From assembly GCF_017831975.1 (NCBI RefSeq), contig NZ_JAFDSS010000001.1, positions 2,294,001 through 2,358,000 of the forward strand: DNA of 64,000 bases, written 5' to 3'. This stretch comes from Microbacterium terrae. GTDB lineage: Bacteria > Actinomycetota > Actinomycetes > Actinomycetales > Microbacteriaceae. Positions 11,581 to 19,046 of this stretch are shown here, one piece after another; position 1 is the first letter of the stretch, and every line of letters begins with the position of its first letter. The position numbers and the translations under genes are program-made. Below the pieces are notes generated by a model. It made no database searches, had not been told where the DNA came from, and saw nothing but the letters and a program-made list of their open reading frames with translations.

Positions 11581-12366
11581 TCAGCGCGGCGTGAGGTCCT
11601 CTCGGGGCGCCATGGTGATCCCGAGGAGCCCGAGGCGCACCTCCTGAGCGCGCGCGACATCGCTCGCCGACACGAGTCCTCGCTCGGACAGCACGACCAG
11701 TGCTCCCTGCACGTCGGCGTAGATGCGGGCGCGCTCGGCCGGCGGCATCCCGTCGACGGCGCGCTCGAGCTGGGCGATGTTGCGCTTCCACCGATCGGTG
11801 CCGGTGTGCGCAGCCCCGCGGAAGAGCACGAAGTGGAGCACCCCGACGACGACGTCGGCGACGAACCCGGCGATGCCCCACGCGCCGTCGGCGACGCCCT
11901 GAGCGATGGCGGATGCCGCGAGCACGCTGCCGATGGCCGAGGGGATCAGGTGCAGCGCTCCCAGCATCCGGTGGATGCGGGGGTCGGTGCCGAGGGACTC
12001 CCGGAACTCGGTCACGATCCCGTTGCCGGCGATGATCGCGGCGATTCCCGCGAGGATGCCCGACACGCCGACCGAGGCCTGCGACACGCTGCCGAACGCC
12101 CACGGCAGGAGGAAGAGCAGCGCGACGACCGGCAGCGTGAAGCTGGCGATGTGGGAGAGGGTGAGCAGGCACCCCCACGCGGGTGCGACGTTCTTGGCGA
12201 GGTCCTTCCACGCTTCGGACGGCGCGAAGAACGCCAGGGCGCGCCGCACCTCGGGCACTCCGTGCAGCGCGCGCGCCTCGAGCTTCCACCAGTCCAGCGG
12301 CGTCCACGCGCGCGCCGATCGCGCATACGCGGTCGCGGGCGTGGCGGCGGTCGGGGTGTCGCTCAC
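11581..12366 (-). CDS. T7SS cassette A: multi-pass membrane protein of unknown function
   Basis: 261 residues, not recognised as a known family. A hydrophilic N-terminus of about 60 residues precedes four hydrophobic segments at roughly 62-90, 93-117, 135-155 and 160-182; the last about 70 residues are helical and charged. GTG start at 12366 overlaps the previous stop (GTGA). It is the last gene of the operon that starts with the WXG100 gene at 15534. The neighbouring cassette B has its own membrane protein (16781-17272), so it may be a membrane partner or protective (immunity-like) protein for the hairpin protein of the cassette; that role is inference. Confidence 0.65.
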   Translation of the reverse strand: MSDTPTAATPATAYARSARAWTPLDWWKLEARALHGVPEVRRALAFFAPSEAWKDLAKNVAPAWGCLLTLSHIASFTLPVVALLFLLPWAFGSVSQASVGVSGILAGIAAIIAGNGIVTEFRESLGTDPRIHRMLGALHLIPSAIGSVLAASAIAQGVADGAWGIAGFVADVVVGVLHFVLFRGAAHTGTDRWKRNIAQLERAVDGMPPAERARIYADVQGALVVLSERGLVSASDVARAQEVRLGLLGITMAPREDLTPR

Positions 12367-12977
12367 AGTCGCCACGACCCTTCGGCGCCTTCGGGCGGCG
12401 CGATCAGCGACCCGACGTCGAAGCGGGCCGACGCCGTCCACGGCGCGTCACCGAGACGGATGCTGTCGAGCAGCTCCTCCACCCGTGTTGCGGCGAAGGC
12501 GATGCCCGCGGCCTCCATCGGCCCGAGGACGGCGAAGAACGAGGCATCCGTCGTCTGGAACAGCCAGCGCACCGATCCCCGGCCGTCTTCGTCCATGACG
12601 GTGGAGGAGCATCCCTCTCCGAGGCCCGCCGTGGGGGCATGACGCACGCGCGGCGCGAGCACCGACGCAGGCCACAGATACCGGCGCTGCTCGTCGGCGT
12701 CGGGCTCCCACCCCGTCAGCGTGAGACGGATCGGGCCCCACGCACCGCTCGTCGGCTCGTACATGAGGAGGTTCGTGCTGGGATCATCGACCGCTGCCGC
12801 CTGCGCGCGGGCGAGAGCGCCCGCGAGCGCATCTGTCTGCGTCGGCGTGAACCCGTGGATTCCGGCCAGACGCGCCGCGGCGTCGTGCGCCCACGCGCCG
12901 ACGTCACCGCTGCCCAGATCGGCGCCCGGGACCGGGATGACCGTGGCGTGGTCGTACTCGAAGTCGACGCGGGTCAT
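12363..12977 (-). CDS. T7SS cassette A: small alpha/beta protein, possible Mog1/PsbP-like fold (1)
   Basis: 204 residues with no signal peptide or membrane segment. The last third (G-S-V-R-W-L-F-Q-T, then A-F-A-A-T-R-V-E-E-L-L-D-S-I-R-L) has the strand plus terminal-helix ending expected of Mog1/PsbP-like domains, and it resembles the C-terminus of its cassette-B counterpart at 15658-16224. ATG at 12977 overlaps the preceding stop (ATGA). Function unknown; two such proteins follow each membrane-hairpin protein, which would suit a chaperone or immunity role. Fold assignment is by eye and uncertain. Confidence 0.6.
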   Translation of the reverse strand: MTRVDFEYDHATVIPVPGADLGSGDVGAWAHDAAARLAGIHGFTPTQTDALAGALARAQAAAVDDPSTNLLMYEPTSGAWGPIRLTLTGWEPDADEQRRYLWPASVLAPRVRHAPTAGLGEGCSSTVMDEDGRGSVRWLFQTTDASFFAVLGPMEAAGIAFAATRVEELLDSIRLGDAPWTASARFDVGSLIAPPEGAEGSWRL

Positions 12978-13591
12978 CGCCCGGTCCACGCGAACGTCAG
13001 CATGTGGGAGTCCAGAAGCTCGAGCCACAGCGACATGTGATCGTCGGTGACGGGGTCGACGTCGGTCGGATGCACGAGGGTCGCCGTCAGCTGCAGCGCC
13101 TGGGTGCGCCGGGAGCCCGGAACCGGCGTGAGGTAGACCACGGTGAAGGCTCCCGCCGTCTCCCCCGACAGCTCGACCGTGCGCCGATCGGTCCAGCGCA
13201 GGAACTGCTTGCTGCCGTCGAGCGCCCGGGCTCCGCGGCGCTCGACCGCGTCAGCCACCATCGCGTCCAGCGACACGTCGCCGTCGCCGCGCGTGATCGT
13301 GCCGAGCACGGAGATCGGCACCGTCGACCAGCGGGGGGCGTCCTCGCCCGCCATGATCATGACGAAGGCGCCCTGCTTGCGCGCGGCTGCGAGCGTGCGG
13401 GTGACGTGCCCCTCGAGCACGGCGTACACCTCCGGGCGGTGCGCCTCGCGAAGCCGCACCTTCGCCCGGTCGAGGAGAGCACGCTCGGTCTCCCCCGACG
13501 TGTCGTACATCGTCCAGCCGGCGGGCAGGCTCAGGCGGAACTCGGGGATCCCCTGACGACCGCCGCCGAGCATTTCACGCAGAGAGGTCAC
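12974..13591 (-). CDS. T7SS cassette A: small alpha/beta protein, possible Mog1/PsbP-like fold (2)
   Basis: 205 residues, soluble. Opens with F-R-L-S-L-P-A-G-W-T-M-Y after a 16-residue lead, the same 'F-R-x-x-L-P-x-G-W-x-x-Y' signature as 16215-16784 in cassette B. Both also share the ending 'helix then T-F-x-W', so they are paralogues. GTG start at 13591 chosen because the upstream in-frame extension to 13717 overlaps the previous gene and is low-quality sequence. Lies 28 nt after the membrane-hairpin protein gene. Mog1/PsbP-like (DUF1795/Eag type) is a guess from the strand pattern. Confidence 0.62.
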   Translation of the reverse strand: MTSLREMLGGGRQGIPEFRLSLPAGWTMYDTSGETERALLDRAKVRLREAHRPEVYAVLEGHVTRTLAAARKQGAFVMIMAGEDAPRWSTVPISVLGTITRGDGDVSLDAMVADAVERRGARALDGSKQFLRWTDRRTVELSGETAGAFTVVYLTPVPGSRRTQALQLTATLVHPTDVDPVTDDHMSLWLELLDSHMLTFAWTGR

Positions 13592-13619
13592 CGGACCACC
13601 CTGCCACAGCCGACCGCGG

Positions 13620-14852
13620 TCACCACGTCGGGTAGACGATGCGGTCGAGCCCGGTGGCGAACTCGAACGTGCCCTGCACACCGCCCACCAGGGTGGCGAT
13701 GTTGTTGTAGTGCGCACCGAGGCCGCTGAACGCGTACGTCACCTGCTCGCCGGTCGTTCCGAGGGCGCCGATGACCTCCCACATGAACGGGTCCTGCCCG
13801 GTGATGACGGTGCTCAGCACCTCGTCGAACGAGTTGACGACGTAGCCGGCCTCGGGCCCGAGCGACCGCATGTTGGAGACCCACTGGCCGGGGCTGCGGG
13901 AGCCCATGCTGAGACCCCAGCGGGCGAGGTCGTCGCCGAACGACAGACCGCCGCGGGGGAAGCCGGTCCAGGCCCGCATCCCCGCCTTGAACCCGCCGCT
14001 GGCGAACTCGCCGAAGGCGCCGAACGGGATCACGCCGAGCACCGCGAGCCCGACCTCCCACAGTTCGGCGTCACCGCGCGAATACTGCCACAGGGTTCCG
14101 GCCAGGGCGAGGACGCCCACGGCGAGCGCCAGGAGGCCGACGATGGGACCGCCGACGACCATCGCGAGCACCGCGAGCACGACGCCCGCGACCGCGAGCA
14201 CATCGAGCGCGAAGTCGACGAAGCCGTCGAGGTTGTCGCGCCAGCCGTCCTTGATCGCGTTCGCATTCGACGACCGCATGCCGGCGACCGCCGCGTCGAA
14301 CGCCGTCTCCCAGCGGTCGTACTGGTCGTCGAAGTCGTCTGCCGCACCCTTCCACAGCAGGTAGGCGTCGTTCTTGTCGCATTCGGCGGTCTCGACCGCG
14401 TCGGCGTGCCTGCGCTCGGCAGCGGTGCAGGCCTCGACGTCGTCGTCGGAATCTGCCGGGTAGGGCACCGGCCGCATCTGGGCGCTCTGCCACTCGCTCA
14501 GCTTCTGCTGGTACCGCAGCCAGTACGTGTCGGCATCGGACACCGACGTGTTCATGAGCGTGCGGATCGCGGCGAGCTCGACCCCGTACGCCCGCACGAA
14601 CGGCCCGACCGCCTGGTACAGCTCAGCAGCCCGGCCGAGCTCGACGTTGACCTCGCCGCTCAGCTCGCGCAGCTTGTCGACGGCCTTGCCCTCCATGTCG
14701 GCGCCGTTGTCGACGAGCCTGGTGAGCAGCGACTCGGCCTCCGCCATCGCGGAGCCGATGTTGATGATCTGCTGCCCGCGATCGCGGACATCGCCGCCGT
14801 TGCCCTCGACGATCTCGACGCCGCGTCCCTTCGGAGACTGATGGGTCGCCAT
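13620..14852 (-). CDS. T7SS cassette A: putative effector with helical N-terminus and membrane hairpin
   Basis: 410 residues. Residues 1-200 are predicted helical and hydrophilic, like the T7SS signal domains of actinobacterial secreted proteins. About 207-257 is a double hydrophobic segment rich in Gly/Ala (V-V-G-G-P-I-V-G-L-L-A-L-A-V-G). Next comes a G-V-I-P-F-G motif, and then a C-terminal domain of about 130 residues with no recognised family. The cassette-B protein 17277-18560 has the hairpin at the same residues and a matching G-L-L-P-F-G. Start ATG 14852 is 2 nt after the preceding stop. A membrane-acting toxin, a secreted anchor, or a machine component are all possible. Confidence 0.72.
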   Translation of the reverse strand: MATHQSPKGRGVEIVEGNGGDVRDRGQQIINIGSAMAEAESLLTRLVDNGADMEGKAVDKLRELSGEVNVELGRAAELYQAVGPFVRAYGVELAAIRTLMNTSVSDADTYWLRYQQKLSEWQSAQMRPVPYPADSDDDVEACTAAERRHADAVETAECDKNDAYLLWKGAADDFDDQYDRWETAFDAAVAGMRSSNANAIKDGWRDNLDGFVDFALDVLAVAGVVLAVLAMVVGGPIVGLLALAVGVLALAGTLWQYSRGDAELWEVGLAVLGVIPFGAFGEFASGGFKAGMRAWTGFPRGGLSFGDDLARWGLSMGSRSPGQWVSNMRSLGPEAGYVVNSFDEVLSTVITGQDPFMWEVIGALGTTGEQVTYAFSGLGAHYNNIATLVGGVQGTFEFATGLDRIVYPTW

Positions 14853-14854
14853 GG

Positions 14855-15163
14855 TCAGTCCACTTCCTGCATCTGCTGGGCCAGCTCGGCGGCCACCTGG
14901 GTGTCGAAATCGCCGAAGCCCTCGAGCACGGTCTTGGCCTGCTCGCTCACCGCTTTGAGTCCTTCGGTCAGCTTGTTGCGACGGTCGTCCCACCGCTTCT
15001 CGAAGTCGTCGGTCTTGTCACGGAGATCGCCGTGGCCGTAGGGCGTGCCGATGTCGTGACTGAGGTCGCTGCGCCGCTTCGACGCGGACTCGAACTCGGT
15101 CTGCGTCGCGAGCAGGTTGGTGTACAGCGCACCCAGCTCGTCGTACGAGATCTTCACCGACAC
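14855..15163 (-). CDS. T7SS cassette A: WXG100-like helical protein
   Basis: 102 residues, all helical and charged. The pattern D-L-R-D-K-T-D-D-F-E-K-R-W-D-D-R-R-N-K-L, then E-G-F-G-D-F-D-x-x-x-A-A-E-L, is shared with the cassette-B protein at 18560-18889 (V-I-D-F-E-V-D-W-R-D-K-R-G-K-L), showing common descent. Likely an ESX-type partner that pairs with the effector's helical N-terminus for export. GTG start at 15163 with GGGAG nine nt upstream. It stands behind a terminator-like hairpin (15203-15228) and 2 nt before the effector gene. Confidence 0.75.
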   Translation of the reverse strand: MSVKISYDELGALYTNLLATQTEFESASKRRSDLSHDIGTPYGHGDLRDKTDDFEKRWDDRRNKLTEGLKAVSEQAKTVLEGFGDFDTQVAAELAQQMQEVD

Positions 15164-15202
15164 GTGTCTTCACTCCCAGGGCCGTCTTGCAGGTGGAAAG
15201 AA

Positions 15203-15228
15203 GCATGGGGGCCGCCCGGCCCCCATGC
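15203..15228 (-). terminator. intra-operon hairpin between WXG100 copy 2 and cassette A
   Basis: Perfect 11-bp stem GCATGGGGGCC/GGCCCCCATGC with a GCCC loop, followed on the minus strand by TTCTTTCC. It looks like a Rho-independent terminator with leak-through, which would keep WXG100 expression higher than that of the downstream cassette genes. Confidence 0.7.
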
Positions 15229-15246
15229 TCGAGCGGAAACCGCGGG

Positions 15247-15534
15247 TCAGCCGCCGGCGAGCTGCTGGTCGAGGTCCTGGATCGCGCGCATCATGCCCAG
15301 CAGCGACTCCGACATGTCGTTGATGCCGTCCACAGCACCCTTCAGACCCGTCGTGAGCTCGCCGTAGCCCTCACCGAACTTGCCCGACGCGTGCTGCGTC
15401 TTGAAGTCCTCACCCAGCAGCGTGTCCACCTGGCTCTTCAGCGTGTCCAACTGCCCCTGGATGTCATCACGAGCCTGCGACAGCGTCGACGCCACCTGCT
15501 CCATCTCCGCATACGAAGCACCGAAATCGGCCAT
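15247..15534 (-). CDS. WXG100-family (ESAT-6-like) protein, copy 2
   Basis: Encodes the same 95 residues as 11182-11469, with identical codons. Start ATG 15534 has GAGGGAG six nt upstream. Here it heads the six-gene cassette A operon: operator, WXG100, hairpin, WXG100-like, hairpin protein, two small alpha/beta proteins, membrane protein. As with copy 1 the W-x-G turn is missing although the rest of the family pattern is kept. Expected to be exported by the EccC ATPase encoded at 19047-23576. Confidence 0.88.
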   Translation of the reverse strand: MADFGASYAEMEQVASTLSQARDDIQGQLDTLKSQVDTLLGEDFKTQHASGKFGEGYGELTTGLKGAVDGINDMSESLLGMMRAIQDLDQQLAGG

Positions 15535-15586
15535 CGTCAACTCCCTCACTCAAGTGAACCCCGAACCCGACCGGGCCCGCCACACC

Positions 15587-15632
15587 AACCTAACCGCACC
15601 CACCAACACCGGCCATGGGGACCATTCCCCAT
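15587..15632 (-). promoter_or_regulatory. T7SS promoter 2: 18-bp palindrome and -10 box
   Basis: Palindrome at 15615-15632 and TAGGTT -10 at 15587-15592, identical to promoter 1 because it lies in the 396-bp repeat. Drives the cassette A operon. Confidence 0.7.
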
Positions 15633-15657
15633 GTGGACGACCACGGGCACGGCCCGC

Positions 15658-16224
15658 TCAGGAGAACCGGATCGACCGGAAGATCTGCTCGATCTCCGCG
15701 TCCACGGCCTCCAGCACGTACGGATCCTCCTCGATGAGATCGAGGAGGAAGACGTGACCGGCACGCACACCGAGGTATCGGGTCGCGGCGATGTCCCGAC
15801 CCTCGTCGATCTCGGTGACGACCACAGCTGCCACCGCGGCGTCGAACGCCGTGCCGTCGATGAGTCGCCACGTCTGAACAGCGCCGCCCAACCCGGCCCG
15901 GATGAGCTGGAGCATGTCGTCGACCCCTGCGGCATCGGTGTCGGTGATGTAGAGGTGCGCCACGATGGACTCTCCGCCGACGTCCTCGGTGCGCCAGAAC
16001 CGCTCCTGTGCGCCCGGGAGCGGGCTGGGCATCGACTGCAGCGTGATGGCTGTGTCGCGAAGGAGATCGCGTGCCTCGTCGCCGGTCGCCACACCGTGAA
16101 GCAGGCTCTCGGCGAGTTCGGTGCCCCATGCTCGGGCATCGGTGAACGCCCCCCACGGGAACTCGAGCGGGATCGGGAGCCAGGCGTCGCCGAGTTCGAG
16201 GGTGTAGTCCGGTGCTAGCGCCAA
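15658..16224 (-). CDS. T7SS cassette B: small alpha/beta protein, possible Mog1/PsbP-like fold (1)
   Basis: 188 residues, soluble. The segment G-V-A-T-G-D-E-A-R-D-L-L-R-D-T-A and the ending D-A-E-I-E-Q-I-F-R-S-I-R-F correspond in place and pattern to the cassette-A protein at 12363-12977 (E-E-L-L-D-S-I-R-L). TTG start at 16224 is preferred: GGAG lies eight nt upstream and no good ATG/GTG exists before the conserved region. It overlaps the previous gene by 10 nt. Last gene of cassette B; promoter 2 follows directly. Function unknown. Confidence 0.6.
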   Translation of the reverse strand: MALAPDYTLELGDAWLPIPLEFPWGAFTDARAWGTELAESLLHGVATGDEARDLLRDTAITLQSMPSPLPGAQERFWRTEDVGGESIVAHLYITDTDAAGVDDMLQLIRAGLGGAVQTWRLIDGTAFDAAVAAVVVTEIDEGRDIAATRYLGVRAGHVFLLDLIEEDPYVLEAVDAEIEQIFRSIRFS

Positions 16225-16784
16225 CGGAACGTCTCCATGATCGTGTCGACAAGCTCGGCGGCGCCCTCGACGAGCTGATCGTCCGCATCGTCCGGGTGAG
16301 GTATCGACGCGACGAACACGAGCCCCCGACGGTCATCGCCGTCGGGGAGGACGAAACCGTACCCGAGCGTGCGGGTCGTGATGCCCGCCGTCTCACCGTC
16401 GCCGGCCCGCACCCGCTGCCAGCGCCGGATCGGTCCGATCGCGGTGTCGATCGTCTCGACCGGCACCCGTGCGAGCGGCCCGAGACTCTCCACGAAGGTC
16501 GTTCCGGCCGGCGCCATGTGCTGCGTGACCGCGATCGACACCGGCAGCTGTGCCAGTCCCTCCACATCGCGGTCCGCGAGATACACCGAATGCGTCCGGG
16601 TCTGCTCGAGCTGACGCCACTGCGCGTTCGCCAGCATCCTCAGCCGGATGTCGAGCTCAGGGTTTCCGATCTGCTTCATGCGCGCCGACAGCTTGGCCAT
16701 GAACTGCGCCCGGCCGTCCGGGTCGACGCGGTACTGCGACCAGCCCGGCGGAAGAAGGATGCGGAATCCGGTCAGCCCGCTCAC
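16215..16784 (-). CDS. T7SS cassette B: small alpha/beta protein, possible Mog1/PsbP-like fold (2)
   Basis: 189 residues, soluble. Starts S-G-L-T-G-F-R-I-L-L-P-P-G-W-S-Q-Y, matching F-R-L-S-L-P-A-G-W-T-M-Y of 12974-13591, and ends with a helix plus T-F-R-W, again as in cassette A. GTG start at 16784 overlaps the stop of the membrane protein gene (GTGA), so the in-frame extension to 16883 is rejected. Family not recognised; chaperone or immunity roles fit the position after a membrane-hairpin protein. Confidence 0.6.
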   Translation of the reverse strand: MSGLTGFRILLPPGWSQYRVDPDGRAQFMAKLSARMKQIGNPELDIRLRMLANAQWRQLEQTRTHSVYLADRDVEGLAQLPVSIAVTQHMAPAGTTFVESLGPLARVPVETIDTAIGPIRRWQRVRAGDGETAGITTRTLGYGFVLPDGDDRRGLVFVASIPHPDDADDQLVEGAAELVDTIMETFRWR

Positions 16785-17272
16785 ACGGCTCGTCCGGATC
16801 CGTCGCTCGTGCGGGCACGCACCAGCTGCGTGCCGACGACGAGGATCAGGAGTGATGCGGCGCTGATCACCGCAGCGACCCACTGCCCGCCCCAGACCGC
16901 ATCGCCCATACGGCGGCCCGCGTCAGGGGTCAGCAGAGCGAAACCCAGCGAGGCGATGATCGCCGCGACCGTCGGACCGATGAGTCCGCGCAGCCCGAGG
17001 ATGTCATCGGCTCTCGCCGAAGCGACGACCACGACGACGAGCACGACGGAGACGATCGCGGCCCCGACGAGGACCCACGTCGGCACGACGAACAGCGGGT
17101 AGGGGATCACCACGCCCCAGATCGCCTCGGTCGTCTCGCTCACCTGCCCGCCGGAGAGGATGAGCGAGCCGACGAGATACACGACGAGGGCGGCTGCAGG
17201 TGCGACCGTGACGACGGCGTACGCGACGCTCGCGATCCGGTGGACGGGTGAAGTCGAAAGGCGCGGTCCCAC
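16781..17272 (-). CDS. T7SS cassette B: four-helix membrane protein
   Basis: 163 residues with four hydrophobic segments (about 12-40, 53-87, 94-115 and 130-152) and short charged loops. No family recognised. GTG start at 17272, 4 nt behind the stop of the 427-residue hairpin protein. Cassette A also has a membrane protein, but at the operon's end and with different sequence, which would suit a specific partner or immunity protein for each hairpin protein. That is inference from position only. Confidence 0.62.
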   Translation of the reverse strand: MGPRLSTSPVHRIASVAYAVVTVAPAAALVVYLVGSLILSGGQVSETTEAIWGVVIPYPLFVVPTWVLVGAAIVSVVLVVVVVASARADDILGLRGLIGPTVAAIIASLGFALLTPDAGRRMGDAVWGGQWVAAVISAASLLILVVGTQLVRARTSDGSGRAV

Positions 17273-17276
17273 GGTG

Positions 17277-18560
17277 TCAGCCTACGCGGACGTCTCGAAG
17301 GCCGGGGATCTGCGGTTGCATGTTCGCGAGACCGAGAAGATCGACGGTGCTGAACCCGCCCCAGGTGATCACGTTGGCCGCCTGCCGGATGCCCCCGGGA
17401 AGCGCGGCCGTCGTCGAGGAGATGAACTGCTGCACGCCGGGATTGGTCGCCCACGGTGTTCCCCGCATCGTGTTCAGGAAGGTCGAGATCTGCGAGGTCT
17501 CGGCGCCGCCCATGCGAATGGCGGCGAACGGGTTGGTGAACATCCCCGGCTTCGGCAGCGCGAGCCACGACCGCACCGGGGCGAACAGCGACCGGACGGG
17601 GCTGACCCAGGTCGTCGGCCGGAGGAGTGAGACCCGCGGAAGCCCGGCCCGGATCGCGGCCGTGACGACGCCCCGCCCTCCCTGAACCACGGTCGCGAGG
17701 GTCGGCACGCCGCGTGCGAGCAGCTTCCCGACGCCGAACGGCAGCAGGCCGACGGCACTCCACGCGACATCGCTGAGACTCGCCCGGCCGTACGCGAACT
17801 TCAACGTCGTGAGAAGGAACGACGCTGCTGCGAGCGCGAAGATGATGCCCGCGAGCAGCCCCGTCAGCGGTGCTCCGATGACGAGGGCGATGACACTGAG
17901 GACCACGAGGACGATGGCGATGACCTGAAGCACGTCATCCACGAACTCCCAGAATCCGTCGTTGTTCCCCGCCGTCTCGATGGCGGACTCGATGCCATCG
18001 ACGGCGTCGTCGTACGCCTCCGACCAGGTCTCGAAGACGCCGTCGAAGGCTTGCCACATCGTCGTGCGGTCGTTCGTGGCCGTCTGCAGAGACGTCGCCG
18101 CGTCCTCGGCGGCAGAGTCCGCTCGCGTCGCGGCGCGCGCATCGGCGTCGTCGTCGGAGCCCTGCGCACGCATTCCCGCGAGCAAGCTCAGATGGTCGGC
18201 CTCCGCCTTGTCCGCGAGGGCGGTCTGATAGGAGTTCTCGGCCCGTTCGACGTCGTCGATGTTCGCCCGCAACCACGTCTGCGCGACATCGAGAGCCTCG
18301 CCGTACGTCGCCAGGGCGGTGCCGGTGCCGCGGTACCGCACAGCGGCATCCGCGAGATCGGCGTACGTCTCGTTCGCCATCTCGGCGAGCTTGTCGGTTC
18401 CCTTGCTCTTGTGGATCGACGAACTGCCGATGTTCTTCAGATGCGTGGCCGTCGTCTCCATCCTGGTCGCCAGCGCTTTCAGTGCGGTGGCGCGGGTCAC
18501 GATGTCGGCTGCGGTCCCGTCGAGCTGGCGCAGCTCGACTCCGGTATTCGGAGAGCGCAT
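17277..18560 (-). CDS. T7SS cassette B: putative effector with helical N-terminus and membrane hairpin
   Basis: 427 residues, paralogue of 13620-14852. A helical N-terminal half (residues 1-200) carries a run of small helices with A-T-Y-G-E-A-L and E-N-S-Y-Q-T-A. The double hydrophobic segment at about 207-255 contains I-G-A-P-L-T-G-L-L-A-G-I-I-F, and is followed by V-G-L-L-P-F-G. The C-terminal about 150 residues differ completely from cassette A, as expected for polymorphic secreted proteins that keep the export part and change the tail. ATG at 18560 shares one base with the preceding stop (TGATG). No catalytic motif seen in the tail. Confidence 0.72.
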   Translation of the reverse strand: MRSPNTGVELRQLDGTAADIVTRATALKALATRMETTATHLKNIGSSSIHKSKGTDKLAEMANETYADLADAAVRYRGTGTALATYGEALDVAQTWLRANIDDVERAENSYQTALADKAEADHLSLLAGMRAQGSDDDADARAATRADSAAEDAATSLQTATNDRTTMWQAFDGVFETWSEAYDDAVDGIESAIETAGNNDGFWEFVDDVLQVIAIVLVVLSVIALVIGAPLTGLLAGIIFALAAASFLLTTLKFAYGRASLSDVAWSAVGLLPFGVGKLLARGVPTLATVVQGGRGVVTAAIRAGLPRVSLLRPTTWVSPVRSLFAPVRSWLALPKPGMFTNPFAAIRMGGAETSQISTFLNTMRGTPWATNPGVQQFISSTTAALPGGIRQAANVITWGGFSTVDLLGLANMQPQIPGLRDVRVG

Positions 18561-18889
18561 CAGCTCACCGCCGGCGTCTGGACGGTCTCGGTCGTGGTGG
18601 AGCCCTCGAGCTCAGCAGCGGTCCCGGAGTCCCACTCGGACCAGCCGTCGATGATCGACGAAAGCTGCTCCTGGATGTTCGTGAGGTTCTCGCTCAGCTT
18701 CCCGCGCTTGTCACGCCAGTCCACCTCGAAGTCGATCACCTTGTCGAGCAGCGCGCTGCGGCCGTCGGGGCGCCCGATGGCGTCCTCGAGCCTGTCGTTG
18801 CGGCTCGCGGCGCCTTCGAATTCGGAGATGGATGCCACGAGCCCGGTGCGCGCTTCCCTCAGCTGTTCGAGGTCGAGCATGATGTCCAT
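18560..18889 (-). CDS. T7SS cassette B: WXG100-like helical protein
   Basis: 109 residues. D-F-E-V-D-W-R-D-K-R-G-K-L and G-W-S-E-W-D-S-G-T-A-A-E-L match the cassette-A protein at 14855-15163; the last 15 residues are a Thr/Ser-rich tail. Start ATG 18889 has GGAGG six nt upstream; the longer in-frame start at 19009 would overlap the operator and is rejected. First gene of cassette B, so this operon lacks a copy of the 95-residue WXG100 protein. Confidence 0.75.
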   Translation of the reverse strand: MDIMLDLEQLREARTGLVASISEFEGAASRNDRLEDAIGRPDGRSALLDKVIDFEVDWRDKRGKLSENLTNIQEQLSSIIDGWSEWDSGTAAELEGSTTTETVQTPAVS

Positions 18890-18969
18890 CGGGTTCCTCC
18901 GGTCGCGGGGCAGCGCGGGCGCGCGGCGTTCGCAGCGGCTGCGCCGAACGACAGCGGGCTCGCCGAACC

Positions 18970-19016
18970 AACCTAACCGCCGGCCGAGATCCTGGTCGAT
19001 GGGGACCATTCCCCAT
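18970..19016 (-). promoter_or_regulatory. T7SS promoter 3: 18-bp palindrome and -10 box
   Basis: Palindrome at 18999-19016 is identical to those at promoters 1 and 2; 23 nt later comes TAGGTT (18970-18975). The DNA between and around differs from the other two, so conservation of the palindrome is not due to the 396-bp duplication. Drives cassette B. Confidence 0.75.
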
Positions 19017-19046
19017 CGACCGCGCCGATGCGCGCCGATGCGCCTC

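Larger units (their letters stand above)
15241..15636. repeat. 396-bp direct repeat, copy 2 (WXG100 gene plus promoter)
   Basis: Second copy of the 11176-11571 repeat, same orientation, no mismatch seen. The 4065-bp unit between equivalent points carries one WXG100 gene and all five other cassette A genes, so recombination between copies would loop out cassette A and leave one intact WXG100 gene. Confidence 0.95.
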
